64,000 nt of DNA from an uncultured Eubacterium sp. (GCF_937958975.1 NZ_CALGRE010000015.1:62001-126000); one strand, 5' to 3'. Shown: positions 34,002 to 44,034, counted from the first letter of the stretch. Made by a program: numbers and translations. Notes: a model not told the origin generated them from the sequence alone.

Positions 34002-36677
34002 TTATTTCTTTGCCGGCTTTTTGCTTTTCTTATTTATAAATTCCATAATGTTTGTTCTAAAGATAATTCCCAGGAATATCAATAGACATACTAGTGAGAT
34101 AAGGATTCCCGGCATAAATCCTTTTGGTGTATATTTAAAGGTAATATCGTGAGTTCCTGCTTCGAGAAGAACTCCGGTTAAAGCGCCGGAACAGATAGCT
34201 GTAGTTTTTGATTTTTCGCCGTCAATGTATACGGTCCATCCTTCATCGTAAGGAATAGATGTGTACATGATACCTTGTTTATCTGTTGTGACCTTACCTG
34301 TAATTTTTGTGTCTGAATAGGAATCTACAATATATGGGTTAGCATTCAGTAATTCATAGCCTGCTTTCCAAGCAGCTTCATCAAATGCATAAGCATAGCA
34401 GGATGATAATGCCTGTCCATCACCGGACGTAATTGTAATTGTAGAACCGGCTGAGACATTTCCGATATGACAGATGTAATTCTGGTTTGTGGACGAAAAT
34501 GTCTTTGTAGTTGAATTGTCATCTGTGATGCTTCCGTTTGTTATTGTTGCCGTCAGACTTTCAGATGATGTCACACAATAGAAATATATATCAAAGGTTT
34601 GTTCTTTCTTGGTTGGTTTAAATGTGTCACCTTCATCCAACTGGTAAGCAGCGGTAAATGTACCAACCGTATCTGATGTCTGAAGCTTATGGAAGATATT
34701 GGAACCTCCGTTTACAGCTGATTTTACAAAATTGTTTTGTGTCATAAATGGATTTCCGGTTTCTTTATCCCAGTTAGCATCTGTACTCATATTCATCATA
34801 AATCCAAGTGGTAATGTGTTATTGTATTCATATAAATGAATGGTTGATGGTACGTTTGTTTCAGTTTGATAGCTCTGAGTACCAATTTCTGTCATATTTT
34901 TAGGAAGTGACGGTTTGTCACTCGTAAACTCGTATTTTATCGAAAACAGTGCGGCAGTAAGCGGCGTATGTCCATAATACGAATATGCATTAAACGATGT
35001 CTGCATACCTATCTGATTGTAGTATTCCTGCATTGCAGCAGATGCTACAGATGAAAATGTTGATATACTATTGTAATTAAATCTTGCGCCGTCATTTCTT
35101 GTTGAATGAGATGCCGATTCTGTTCTATAAAATTTCGTTCCTTCGTTTTCAGCTTTTTGCTTTGCAACTTCATTTAGCTGCTTATGAGCCTGTGTGCTTT
35201 CATAATAAGCAGCTCTGGAAGATGTACTTGCCATACCTGTTACGCACATATTTAATGTCAATTCGCAGAACATTGTAAGCACTAACAGATATGTAAAGAA
35301 AGCTTTCATATCTGATTTCTTTCTATAGCAGAAAAATAGTAATACATAAATAATAATAAATAGCATACTAAAATAAATTATTTTTCTTATATTTGTATCT
35401 ACTGCGAGGTCGCTAAAGAAAGAAGTATCTTTAAACAGCTCCTGTAAAACTAGAATTAGTCCGAGAGAACCTCCCATCGAGCCAATAATCTGGGATGGCT
35501 TGTATTCTTTTAAGTGTATAAAGGCCTCGTATGCCATTGTTATAATCAGGAATATATAGAGAAAAGATTCTCTACATGGAAGACTGTTCGGAAAATGTAA
35601 TCCATGCCAGATGTAATTTGGTATATTTAAGTTAAAGCTTAAAAGCATGATTACAGCAATAGCTGTTTTTCCAACACGCTCCTTTATGCTGATTTTTTTG
35701 CATATCCAGAAAAGCGGAATCAGTACAAAAACAGCAACGGTACAATAAATATTAGGGTCATGCGGATATTTTAAATCAGCTACAGGAATACATATCAGTG
35801 ACCTGAAAAGCATATAGAGAATAGAAAAGTATTCTTCAATTGTTTCAGGAAAAGATGAATCAGCTGATTTTGTTGTTAATAAATTGAAATATTCGGGCAG
35901 AATAACGCATGCAGCCAGACCGCCGCCAAGCACTGAATAAATGGCGAAATCCTTGAAGGCAATCAGTCTTGCTTTAATCTGACCAATTTCAGAATCAAAA
36001 TCGGAAACACAAAGTAAATATATAAAATAAATTACGCTGTATATACAAAGCATGATTCCAATGTAATAGTTAGAAAAAATGCTAAGTGCTAATGCAATAC
36101 AGTACATTTTATATCTTTTTTGTGTTACAAGTCTGTCGAGTCCCAAAATAATAAATGGAAGAAGCCACATACAATCCAGCCACATGATATTCCAGCTGAA
36201 AGCAGCAAAGTATGCTGATAAGGCATAAATCATACCAAAAATTACGGCAGGAACCTGCTTTTTATGGAATCTTTTCACTAAATAGTAAGTAGCGGAAAAA
36301 CCGGCAAGTCCCATCTTAACGATTATAAAGAAACTTACATAATCTGCCATATTTCCCGGCCATAATATGGTCAAAAGATTCAGTGGACTGGACAAATAGT
36401 AAGCAGCGATAGCGACAAAGTTCATTCCTGCACCTATTTCCCAGGTGTAAAAAAGACTTCCACCGCTATGTAGCTTGTCCTGTAAAATTTGTAAATAAGG
36501 AGTGTACTGATGATAGCAGTCGCTTCTTAGATACATTTGGTCTCCAAATGGAGCAACGCCCTTGAAAAAATAAACAATTAGCATGGATAGCACAGGAAGT
36601 ATAAATGCCAGAAAATAAAGGCAATTATCTTTTAACCATGTGCTAAAAGAAAATTTAGTATCTCTCTTAAAATTCAT
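34002..36677 (-). CDS. yfhO: YfhO family membrane glycosyltransferase
   Basis: An 891-residue polytopic protein with about 13 membrane helices in the first 480 residues and a large extracytoplasmic beta-rich region (about 490-850) before a last helix and a basic tail. The early loop GVAPFGDQMYLRSDCYHQYTP is typical of the YfhO/GT-C group. In Bacillus and Listeria, YfhO-type enzymes transfer a sugar from an undecaprenyl carrier onto wall or lipoteichoic acid outside the cell. The two genes upstream (GtrA-type and GT2) complete that three-part pathway. The start overlaps the end of the GtrA gene. Confidence 0.88.
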   Translation of the reverse strand: MNFKRDTKFSFSTWLKDNCLYFLAFILPVLSMLIVYFFKGVAPFGDQMYLRSDCYHQYTPYLQILQDKLHSGGSLFYTWEIGAGMNFVAIAAYYLSSPLNLLTILWPGNMADYVSFFIIVKMGLAGFSATYYLVKRFHKKQVPAVIFGMIYALSAYFAAFSWNIMWLDCMWLLPFIILGLDRLVTQKRYKMYCIALALSIFSNYYIGIMLCIYSVIYFIYLLCVSDFDSEIGQIKARLIAFKDFAIYSVLGGGLAACVILPEYFNLLTTKSADSSFPETIEEYFSILYMLFRSLICIPVADLKYPHDPNIYCTVAVFVLIPLFWICKKISIKERVGKTAIAVIMLLSFNLNIPNYIWHGLHFPNSLPCRESFLYIFLIITMAYEAFIHLKEYKPSQIIGSMGGSLGLILVLQELFKDTSFFSDLAVDTNIRKIIYFSMLFIIIYVLLFFCYRKKSDMKAFFTYLLVLTMFCELTLNMCVTGMASTSSRAAYYESTQAHKQLNEVAKQKAENEGTKFYRTESASHSTRNDGARFNYNSISTFSSVASAAMQEYYNQIGMQTSFNAYSYYGHTPLTAALFSIKYEFTSDKPSLPKNMTEIGTQSYQTETNVPSTIHLYEYNNTLPLGFMMNMSTDANWDKETGNPFMTQNNFVKSAVNGGSNIFHKLQTSDTVGTFTAAYQLDEGDTFKPTKKEQTFDIYFYCVTSSESLTATITNGSITDDNSTTKTFSSTNQNYICHIGNVSAGSTITITSGDGQALSSCYAYAFDEAAWKAGYELLNANPYIVDSYSDTKITGKVTTDKQGIMYTSIPYDEGWTVYIDGEKSKTTAICSGALTGVLLEAGTHDITFKYTPKGFMPGILISLVCLLIFLGIIFRTNIMEFINKKSKKPAKK

Positions 36678-37152
36678 TGTTTATCCCCTTTCTTTTATTA
36701 AATATAAATAATTTACTAAAAATATAGTTCAGAAGTATTGTTAATACCATAGCTATAGCTTTTGCTATATATGGATTTCCTTTGATATACTTTGAAATTA
36801 TCAGTATAATTTCAGTCATAATCAATGTACAGATTCTTACATTGGCAAATCTGAAAAATTCTCCTATTACCTCGCTGAAACCGTGTGTTTTGCTTTTAAA
36901 TACCCATAATTTATTTGTTATATAGGCAAAGACAATCGCACATGATGTGGATATGATATTGGAGATTAATTCATCAAGTCCCAAAGCTGTAAATGAAGAA
37001 AAAACGACATAGTCTATTGTGATAGTTCCAATTCCAAAGGCAGCGTATAAGAGCATTTCATAGCTGATAATTCCTTTTATAAGAATCTGTGATTTTTCAC
37101 TCTTAAAATGTTTTAGAAGAAACGTTCTAAATCTGATGATTAATTCTTTCAT
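36667..37152 (-). CDS. GtrA/GtcA family flippase-like protein
   Basis: A 161-residue membrane protein with four helices, matching GtrA (PF04138): AAFGIGTITIDYVVFS, SCAIVFAYITNKLWVFKSK and a C-terminal LNYIFSKLFIFNKRKG. GtrA proteins are thought to flip undecaprenyl-phosphate-linked sugars across the membrane. It lies between the GT2 gene (26 bp away) and the YfhO gene (11 bp overlap), so the three are an operon. Confidence 0.9.
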   Translation of the reverse strand: MKELIIRFRTFLLKHFKSEKSQILIKGIISYEMLLYAAFGIGTITIDYVVFSSFTALGLDELISNIISTSCAIVFAYITNKLWVFKSKTHGFSEVIGEFFRFANVRICTLIMTEIILIISKYIKGNPYIAKAIAMVLTILLNYIFSKLFIFNKRKGINNEF

Positions 37153-37178
37153 TCTGTATTCCTTTTAGTTATTACAGA

Positions 37179-38117
37179 TTACTTGGAGTTATCAATATTT
37201 GTATCCTGAATAATGTAAATAGGCCTGTCCTTTGCTTCAAGGTAAATATTTGCAATATATTCTCCAAGTATTCCAAGAGATAATTCAATAATTCCGCCCA
37301 TAAATAAGACGGCTATCATAAGCGAAGCGTAACCTGAAACATCTATGCCAAAAGCAAGCTTTCGAATCAGCGTGAAAATAATCATTGCAAATGTAAAAAG
37401 TGAAATAACCAATCCGGAACATGTTAAAAACCTAAGTGGTGTAATAGAAAAAGAAGTAATGCCGGTAATGGCATACTTGAATAGGCTTTTAAAGCTCCAC
37501 TTTGTTTCGCCTGCCGGACGTTCAATATTTTCGTAAGGAATCCAGCTGGTTTTAAAGCCGACCCACTCAAAAATTCCTTTAGAGAAACGCTGAACTTCTG
37601 ATAGTTTAATGATATTATCTACCATTTGTCTGCTCATGATTCTAAAATCTACAGCGTTTTGTACAAGTTTTACATCAGTAAAACGATTACTGAATTTATA
37701 AAATAGACCGGAAAACATACTTTTTATTTTAGACTCTCCGGTTCTGCTGGTACGCTGTGCAGCACAACAGTCAAATCCTTTTTCAATTTCTTCAATCATT
37801 TTTGGGACTAAAGCCGGTGGATGCTGAAGGTCAGCGTCCATAACAATTATATAATCAGCGGATGTATTGCAAAGTCCTGCGTACATAGCTGCCTCTTTTC
37901 CAAAATTTCTGGAAAAAGAGATGTATTTTACATTTTTATATTTTGAAGCCATATCAGTTAAAATGAGATATGTTTTATCTTTACTCCCATCATTTACAAA
38001 AATATAATTAAATGCATAGTTATCTATTGTGTTATAAATTTTTTCTGATTCCTCGTAAAACATGGTAAGCATAGCTTCTTCGTTATAACAAGGAACGACA
38101 ATATCAATTGTTTTCAT
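37179..38117 (-). CDS. GtrB/CsbB-type glycosyltransferase 2
   Basis: A 312-residue enzyme. Residues 1 to about 220 are a GT-A fold with VVPCYNEE, the metal-binding VMDADLQHPP and the QRFSKGIFEWVGFK segment; two C-terminal helices (about 230-255 and 265-290) anchor it in the membrane. It is expected to load a hexose or N-acetylhexosamine from a nucleotide sugar onto undecaprenyl phosphate. The start at 38117 is chosen for TGGAGG 4 bp upstream; a longer start at 38144 lacks a site. It is the first gene of the three-gene glycosylation operon. Confidence 0.9.
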   Translation of the reverse strand: MKTIDIVVPCYNEEAMLTMFYEESEKIYNTIDNYAFNYIFVNDGSKDKTYLILTDMASKYKNVKYISFSRNFGKEAAMYAGLCNTSADYIIVMDADLQHPPALVPKMIEEIEKGFDCCAAQRTSRTGESKIKSMFSGLFYKFSNRFTDVKLVQNAVDFRIMSRQMVDNIIKLSEVQRFSKGIFEWVGFKTSWIPYENIERPAGETKWSFKSLFKYAITGITSFSITPLRFLTCSGLVISLFTFAMIIFTLIRKLAFGIDVSGYASLMIAVLFMGGIIELSLGILGEYIANIYLEAKDRPIYIIQDTNIDNSK

Positions 38118-38271
38118 AAAGCCTCCATAATTTTGTATAAGCATAATTATTATTTGGATAAATGACCATAATTAATACTATTTTACTATAAAACCTGTCA
38201 AGTGTAAACCAAGAAAGTGGCAGCGAAAATAAGAGCGGGTGCTGTCCTTTTTTAATATCTCCATAAATGTA

Positions 38272-38299
38272 TTGACTTATAAATAATAGAAAATATAAT
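38272..38299 (+). promoter_or_regulatory. Promoter of the oligo-1,6-glucosidase gene
   Basis: TTGACT (38272-38277), a 16-bp spacer and a perfect TATAAT (38294-38299), followed by a GGGAGG ribosome binding site just before the ATG at 38359. The remaining 240 bp between the divergent genes show no other structure that I can support. Confidence 0.7.
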
Positions 38300-38358
38300 G
38301 AAACAGGTAAAGAAGAATGTTTCGGTGATTGGAACGTTAGATTACAGGGAGGATTATT

Positions 38359-40035
38359 ATGGAAAGAAAGTGGTGGCATGAAAAAGTTGCATATCAGATT
38401 TATCCGAAAAGTTTTAAGGATACGAATGGGGATGGAATAGGCGATATTAGAGGAATTATTGAAAAGCTAGATTATTTAAAGGATTTGGGAATAGATATTA
38501 TTTGGATTTCACCGATATATCAGTCCCCATTGGTTGACCAAGGATATGATATTTCGGATTATTATAAAATTGATGAACGATTTGGCACAATGGATGATTT
38601 TGATGAATTGCTGAAGGAGGCAAAAAAGAGAGACATTGGAATCGTTATGGATTTGGTGATTAATCATTGTTCCGACCGGCACGAGTGGTTTCAGAAAGCA
38701 TTGAAGGATATAGAGGGTGAGTATGGGAATTATTTCTATTTTAGAAAAGGAAAAAATGGACAGCCGCCTTGCAATTATCGCTCTTATTTTGGTGGAAGTG
38801 CATGGGAGAAGGTAGACGGGACCGATTATTATTATCTTCATTTGTTTGCAAAAGAACAGCCGGATTTGAATTGGCACAATCCTAAGGTTTTAGATGAGCT
38901 TTATAAAATGATAAACTGGTGGTTAGACAAGGGACTTGCCGGATTTAGAATTGATGCGATTATTAATATAAGGAAAGATTTACAATTCAAGAGTTTAGAG
39001 CCGGATGGCGATGATGGGTTTGTACATGCAGGTGTAGCAGCTGAAAAGGTTCCGGGAATTGGAAAGATGTTACAGGATTTAAAGAAAAATACATTTGAGA
39101 AGTATGATGCGTTTACTGTTGCAGAAGTGTTTAATATGAGAAAAGAAGAATTGCAAGAGTTTATTGGAGAAGAAGGGCATTTTTCCACAATGTTTGATTT
39201 TTCAGCAGAGTGTCTGGCATTTGGAGGCCACGGATGGTATGATGCCCCGAATATAACTTTTGAGGACTATAGAAGGGTTATTTTTCATGCACAGACAGAG
39301 TGTCAGGATATTGGATTTATGGCCAATATTATTGAAAACCATGATGAGCCTAGGGGTGTCAGTCGATATATTCCTGAATATGCAAGAAATGAAACGGGAA
39401 AAAAGATGCTTGCTACTGTAAATGTTCTTTTGAGAGGAATCCCGTTTATTTATCAGGGACAGGAAATCGGAATGACAAATTGTTCAATGAAAAGTATTGA
39501 GGAATATGATGATATTAGTACAAAGAATCAATATCAAATGGCGATAGCGGCAGGTGTGTCAGAGGAAGTGGCATTACAGGGATGTTATGAGCATAGCAGA
39601 GATAATGCCAGAACTCCAATGCAGTGGAACGATAAAGAAAATGGAGGTTTTACGTCGGGGAAACCTTGGCTAAAGGTAAATCCAAATTATAAAGAGATTA
39701 ATGTTTCGGAACAACAGAATAGAGCGGATTCATTGCTGAGTTATTATAAAAAACTGATTGCACTGAGAAAATCAGAGGATTATAAAGAAGTTTTTACATA
39801 TGGAAATTTTGAGCCGATATTTGAGGATGAAGATAAAATTTTTGCATATAAAAGATATACAGATGAGATGCAAATATTTGTGTTGGCAAATTTTGGAGAG
39901 GAAGCAAAGAAATTAGAGCTTGAGGAAGGAAGATATGAACTTGTATTGAATAATATGGAAGCCTTGGATATTTCTGGTGGAGTGATTGATTTGAAAAGTT
40001 GTCAGGCTGTGGTGATTAAAAAGACATTTTCGTAG
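38359..40035 (+). CDS. GH13 oligo-1,6-glucosidase / alpha-glucosidase
   Basis: A 558-residue cytoplasmic GH13 enzyme (subfamily 31 type) that splits isomalto- or malto-oligosaccharides. All GH13 catalytic motifs are intact: DLVINHCSD (region I), GFRIDAIIN (nucleophile Asp, about residue 198), VAEVFNM (acid Glu, about 256) and IENHDEPR (Asp, about 333). A Ca-binding-like DTNGDGIGDI loop sits near residue 21. No transporter gene is adjacent, so substrate uptake is not encoded nearby. It contrasts with the catalytically depleted GH13 protein at 8.8-10.6 kb. Confidence 0.95.
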   Translation: MERKWWHEKVAYQIYPKSFKDTNGDGIGDIRGIIEKLDYLKDLGIDIIWISPIYQSPLVDQGYDISDYYKIDERFGTMDDFDELLKEAKKRDIGIVMDLVINHCSDRHEWFQKALKDIEGEYGNYFYFRKGKNGQPPCNYRSYFGGSAWEKVDGTDYYYLHLFAKEQPDLNWHNPKVLDELYKMINWWLDKGLAGFRIDAIINIRKDLQFKSLEPDGDDGFVHAGVAAEKVPGIGKMLQDLKKNTFEKYDAFTVAEVFNMRKEELQEFIGEEGHFSTMFDFSAECLAFGGHGWYDAPNITFEDYRRVIFHAQTECQDIGFMANIIENHDEPRGVSRYIPEYARNETGKKMLATVNVLLRGIPFIYQGQEIGMTNCSMKSIEEYDDISTKNQYQMAIAAGVSEEVALQGCYEHSRDNARTPMQWNDKENGGFTSGKPWLKVNPNYKEINVSEQQNRADSLLSYYKKLIALRKSEDYKEVFTYGNFEPIFEDEDKIFAYKRYTDEMQIFVLANFGEEAKKLELEEGRYELVLNNMEALDISGGVIDLKSCQAVVIKKTFS

Positions 40036-40328
40036 TGTGGCAACATTGATGAAAAGTATCTGGTAGATACTATTAATCAAGCGAAGCGAGCTGACAAAAA
40101 GATTTTTGTACATTTAAATGAATAAGAGCTTTATATTGTTTGAGAAAATTTTGTCGACCTACGGTAACGGTAAAAAGTGCCGTGGTCGACAATTCTTTTA
40201 TTTATTGGAATAGAGCGCTGTTTTATTGTTAATTTAGTAGATTAAAAGGTATTAGAATGTTATAATGTGAGAGGGTAGACAAAAAGGGTTATTGAATGTT
40301 AGTAAATAGAGGGCTTTTAAGCGAATGT
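40036..40328 (+). promoter_or_regulatory. Gap: terminator, short coding-like remnant and CRISPR leader
   Basis: This gap of 293 bp has three parts. A frame from about 40042 to 40125 reads NIDEKYLVDTINQAKRADKK and then ends in FVHLNE and a stop, without a start codon, so it may be a gene remnant. A terminator hairpin occupies 40151-40192. The AT-rich stretch after it, up to the first repeat, is the probable CRISPR leader: it abuts the perfect-repeat end of the array and contains TATAAT at 40261-40266 preceded by TGT, an extended -10 that would read into the array. Confidence 0.55.
40151..40200 (+). terminator. Terminator of the glucosidase gene
   Basis: TTGTCGACC (40151-40159) pairs with GGTCGACAA (40184-40192), and ACGG (40161-40164) with CCGT (40180-40183) inside it, followed by TTCTTTTATTT. 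Confidence 0.7.
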
Positions 40329-42186
40329 GTATTAATAGAACCAAAGTGGAATTTAAAGAAATATACAAGTGAAGTAATAAAAAATATAGCAAGTATTAAT
40401 AGAACCAAAGTGGAATTTAAAGTCAACAGGACTATATATTAAAGCATTACCGTTTTTTGTATTAATAGAACCAAAGTGGAATTTAAAGCAATATGCAAGG
40501 GCTAGCATATTATACATAGCGTAGTATTAATAGAACCAAAGTGGAATTTAAAGTTAAAATAATTTGTTACATCTATATGTCTGTGATAGTATTAATAGAA
40601 CCAAAGTGGAATTTAAAGAACACAAGTTTTTCAACTGGCTTACTGTGTTTTTGTATTAATAGAACCAAAGTGGAATTTAAAGTAAATATCACTATCAGCA
40701 TTCGTGTGCGCTGCATAGTATTAATAGAACCAAAGTGGAATTTAAAGTCTTTTGTTATTACTTTTATTACTTTTCTTTTTTCGTATTAATAGAACCAAAG
40801 TGGAATTTAAAGCAGGTAGAACTTTTTCCCTCGTATGCACAATAGGTGTATTAATAGAACCAAAGTGGAATTTAAAGGTTGCATTTAGAAAAAAAATACT
40901 AGATTTTTTTTGTATTAATAGAACCAAAGTGGAATTTAAAGTTATTGATTGTACAAAAAGTATTTGAAACATTTGGTATTAATAGAACCAAAGTGGAATT
41001 TAAAGTTCTAATTCGTCATACTGTTTTACCATTTTTTCTGTATTAATAGAACCAAAGTGGAATTTAAAGATATTTAAAAGTTTTATAGGTAAATTTGAAG
41101 ATATGGTATTAATAGAACCAAAGTGGAATTTAAAGGTCACTTCTTATTTTCATCAAATAATTTTCTATTGGTATTAATAGAACCAAAGTGGAATTTAAAG
41201 TGTGTATGTTTACTGTTATTCTATAATGTCCATTTTGTATTAATAGAACCAAAGTGGAATTTAAAGACATCTAACACAATATCTTCTTGCTTTCTCCAAA
41301 TCGTATTAATAGAACCAAAGTGGAATTTAAAGCTTTAATTGGTTTTCCTTCTAAGATTTCTTCCTTGTATTAATAGAACCAAAGTGGAATTTAAAGACAA
41401 GTAACTTGTATTCTTTTGGAAGTCCTACGAGTATTAATAGAACCAAAGTGGAATTTAAAGAAAATTTTGAAATTGGAGAACCTTATCACAGACATAGTAT
41501 TAATAGAACCAAAGTGGAATTTAAAGACTGTAAAAAGTTCATTAGATAATATAATTGGAATTGTATTAATAGAACCAAAGTGGAATTTAAAGATTAGCAA
41601 AATTATCATTATTCCATGAACATAATCGTATTAATAGAACCAAAGTGGAATTTAAAGATTATCAAGATGGTCTCCCGATTTTGATTGTTCTAGTATTAAT
41701 AGAACCAAAGTGGAATTTAAAGATAGCCTTTTTAAAGAAAAGAGAAAATATTATGTCAAGTATTAATAGAACCAAAGTGGAATTTAAAGTCATCACAACT
41801 TGCTTTGATGCAATTTGCTATCTTTGTATTAATAGAACCAAAGTGGAATTTAAAGACATTCTATTGGCTTAAGTTTTCTAATCTTGTATTGGTATTAATA
41901 GAACCAAAGTGGAATTTAAAGACGCTTAACATATTATTCCATATGTTAGCAGCGTGTGTATTAATAGAACCAAAGTGGAATTTAAAGGCATATTGATTTA
42001 ATTTTTCAGGAACAATGTGATAACGTATTAATAGAACCAAAGTGGAATTTAAAGCTGTGATGGTATGCACAAAGCGGAAGATATAGTTTGTGTACTAATA
42101 GAACCAAAGTGGAATTTAAAGGTTAAAAATATTTTTGACAATTTCAGCTTGTTCATGTATTAATAGAACCAAAATGGAGTTTGAAT
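40329..42186 (+). CRISPR. CRISPR array, 29 repeats and 28 spacers, no adjacent cas genes
   Basis: The 30-bp repeat begins GTATTAATAG, continues AACCAAAGTG and ends GAATTTAAAG. It occurs at 40329, 40393, 40459, 40524, 40589, 40653, 40718, 40783, 40848, 40912, 40976, 41040, 41106, 41171, 41237, 41303, 41367, 41431, 41497, 41563, 41628, 41693, 41760, 41826, 41892, 41958, 42025, 42092 and 42157. Spacers are 34-37 bp and all appear different. The 28th repeat has one change and the last is degenerate in its second half, so the leader is on the left and new spacers enter there. The repeat resembles type I-B repeats such as those of C. difficile, but no cas gene lies in the window. Confidence 0.98.
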
Positions 42187-42740
42187 TTAAACATTTATTT
42201 CTAAATATCATCTTTGTCAAAACATTGCAAAGATGAAGCTTGAGGAAGTGGATGTCAAACCATTTTTCACTTTTTGAAAAGAAGGCAGAACATGTCATGA
42301 AGAAAGAGAGAATTTTATCATTAATTTAACCTGTTCTTTCAAAGAAAGAATGATGGGGACAGCCTCACACGAGGTATGAATGAAACAGGAGAAGTGTATT
42401 TGGAATGGTTGAAGTTTTGGGAAATGTTTAGGCTGAAGAGTAGTTGCACAATTGTAATATTTTGGGGGCAAGGAAGCGATAAACTTTGTCATGGTTTTAA
42501 CGGCATTAAGTGTGATTGGACTGTTTAGATATTTTATATACAAAGTTCACTTTTTTTATTTTGTGACAAATATCATCGGTTTATATGGTGACTATGTTTG
42601 TGGGTGGTGCGGTTATATACAATCATTTTTGGGGGTATGGTTTCTGCTGTATCAAAATTTACACACATGGTTATAGGAATATCCGTTCCGGAAAAAATTG
42701 TTGGAAGAAACCGTTATTTCATTGAGCTTTGCGAATAAAA
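42187..42740. other. Gap after the CRISPR array, no intact gene
   Basis: About 550 bp without a convincing gene. A CATCTTTG/CAAAGATG hairpin lies near 42211-42236. Two short plus-strand frames (about 42326-42525 and 42491-42676, the second hydrophobic) do not match anything I recognise. Each is stopped early, and neither has a good ribosome binding site. The sequence may be a decayed gene at the trailer end of the array. Confidence 0.4.
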
Positions 42741-42778
42741 AAGGGTGTTGTACTAACTATTTAGTGCAACGCCCTTTC
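42737..42778 (-). terminator. Terminator of argG
   Basis: AAGGGTGTTGTACTAA (42741-42756) pairs with 42761-42776, with two G-T pairs; on the minus strand it is followed by a run of six T. Confidence 0.8.
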
Positions 42779-42810
42779 TATGTCAGTTTTACATATTAAA
42801 ATTAATATGT

Positions 42811-44034
42811 TTATTTCTCAATTCCATTTTCTTTTTCCATCATTGCTCTTACCTGAAGTGGCAAACCAAATAACGTGATAAATCCTTCTGCATCGTGATG
42901 GTCATATAAATCTCCTGTTGTAAATGATGCAAGACTCTCGCTGTATAAAGAATATGGAGATGTTGTTCCGGCTTTAATAATGTTTCCTTTATAAAGTTTA
43001 AATTTCACTTCTCCGGTAACGTATTCCTGTGTAGATTCAATAAATGCCTGAACAGCTTCACGGAGTGGAGTAAACCATTTTCCCTCGTAAACAATCTGAG
43101 CAAATTTATTACCCATATCTTTTTTGACTTCCATTGTAGCACGGTCGAGAACTAATTCTTCCAGCTGGTCATGTGCTTCCATAAGAATTGTTCCACCCGG
43201 AGTTTCATAAACACCACGGGATTTCATTCCAACAACACGGTTTTCAACGATATCAACAATGCCAATACCATGTTTTCCACCAAGTCTGTTTAACTCACGA
43301 ATAATATCGGAGACTTTCATTTCCTTACCATTTACTGATTTTGGTACACCTTTTTCAAATGTCATTGTTACATATTCGCCTTCGTCAGGTGCTTTTTCAG
43401 GAGAGACACCTAAAACTAAAAGGTGGTCATAATTTGGCTCGTTTGCAGGGTCTTCTAACTCAAGACCTTCATGGCTGATATGCCACAGATTTCTGTCACG
43501 GCTGTAACTCTGGTCTGCTGAGAATGGCAGGTCGATACCATGTGCCTTACAATATTCAATCTCGCTCTCACGGGAATCCATTGTCCACTTATCATCTCTC
43601 CATGCAGCAATAATTTTAATATCCGGAGCCAATGCCTTAATGCCTAATTCAAAACGAATCTGGTCATTTCCTTTACCTGTTGCACCATGGCAGATGGCAG
43701 AAGCGCCTTCTTTTCTTGCGATTTCTACTAATCGTTTTGCAATACCCGGTCTTGCCATTGAAGTACCGAGTAAGTATTTATTTTCATACACTGCACTGCC
43801 CTGAACACAAGGTACAATGTAATCATCACAAAATTCATCTGTGATATCTTCTATGTATAATTTAGAAGCACCTGAGTATTTTGCTCTTTCTTCAAGACCA
43901 TCTAATTCTTCTTCCTGTCCACAGTCGATACAACAGCAGATAACTTCATAATCGTAGTTTTCCTTTAACCAAGGGATGATAGCAGTTGTATCAAGCCCAC
44001 CTGAATAAGCTAAAATAACTTTTTCCTTTGCCAT
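42811..44034 (-). CDS. argG: Argininosuccinate synthase
   Basis: A 407-residue enzyme of normal length that joins citrulline and aspartate with ATP. The ATP-binding AYSGGLDTT is at residues 9-17, and ATGKGNDQIRFE and SRDRNLWHISHEGLELEDP are also family hallmarks. The gene is alone on its strand and faces away from argCJBD over a 278-bp control region with ARG-box-like sites. argH, its usual partner, and argF are not in the window. A GGAGGATTTTT site precedes the ATG. Confidence 0.97.
   Translation of the reverse strand: MAKEKVILAYSGGLDTTAIIPWLKENYDYEVICCCIDCGQEEELDGLEERAKYSGASKLYIEDITDEFCDDYIVPCVQGSAVYENKYLLGTSMARPGIAKRLVEIARKEGASAICHGATGKGNDQIRFELGIKALAPDIKIIAAWRDDKWTMDSRESEIEYCKAHGIDLPFSADQSYSRDRNLWHISHEGLELEDPANEPNYDHLLVLGVSPEKAPDEGEYVTMTFEKGVPKSVNGKEMKVSDIIRELNRLGGKHGIGIVDIVENRVVGMKSRGVYETPGGTILMEAHDQLEELVLDRATMEVKKDMGNKFAQIVYEGKWFTPLREAVQAFIESTQEYVTGEVKFKLYKGNIIKAGTTSPYSLYSESLASFTTGDLYDHHDAEGFITLFGLPLQVRAMMEKENGIEK

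Noticed and set aside
40541..41996. Open frames across the CRISPR array in both strands, each repeating the peptide LIEPKWNLK
   Set aside because: They are just the translated repeat; spacers break each frame differently and there are no ribosome binding sites.
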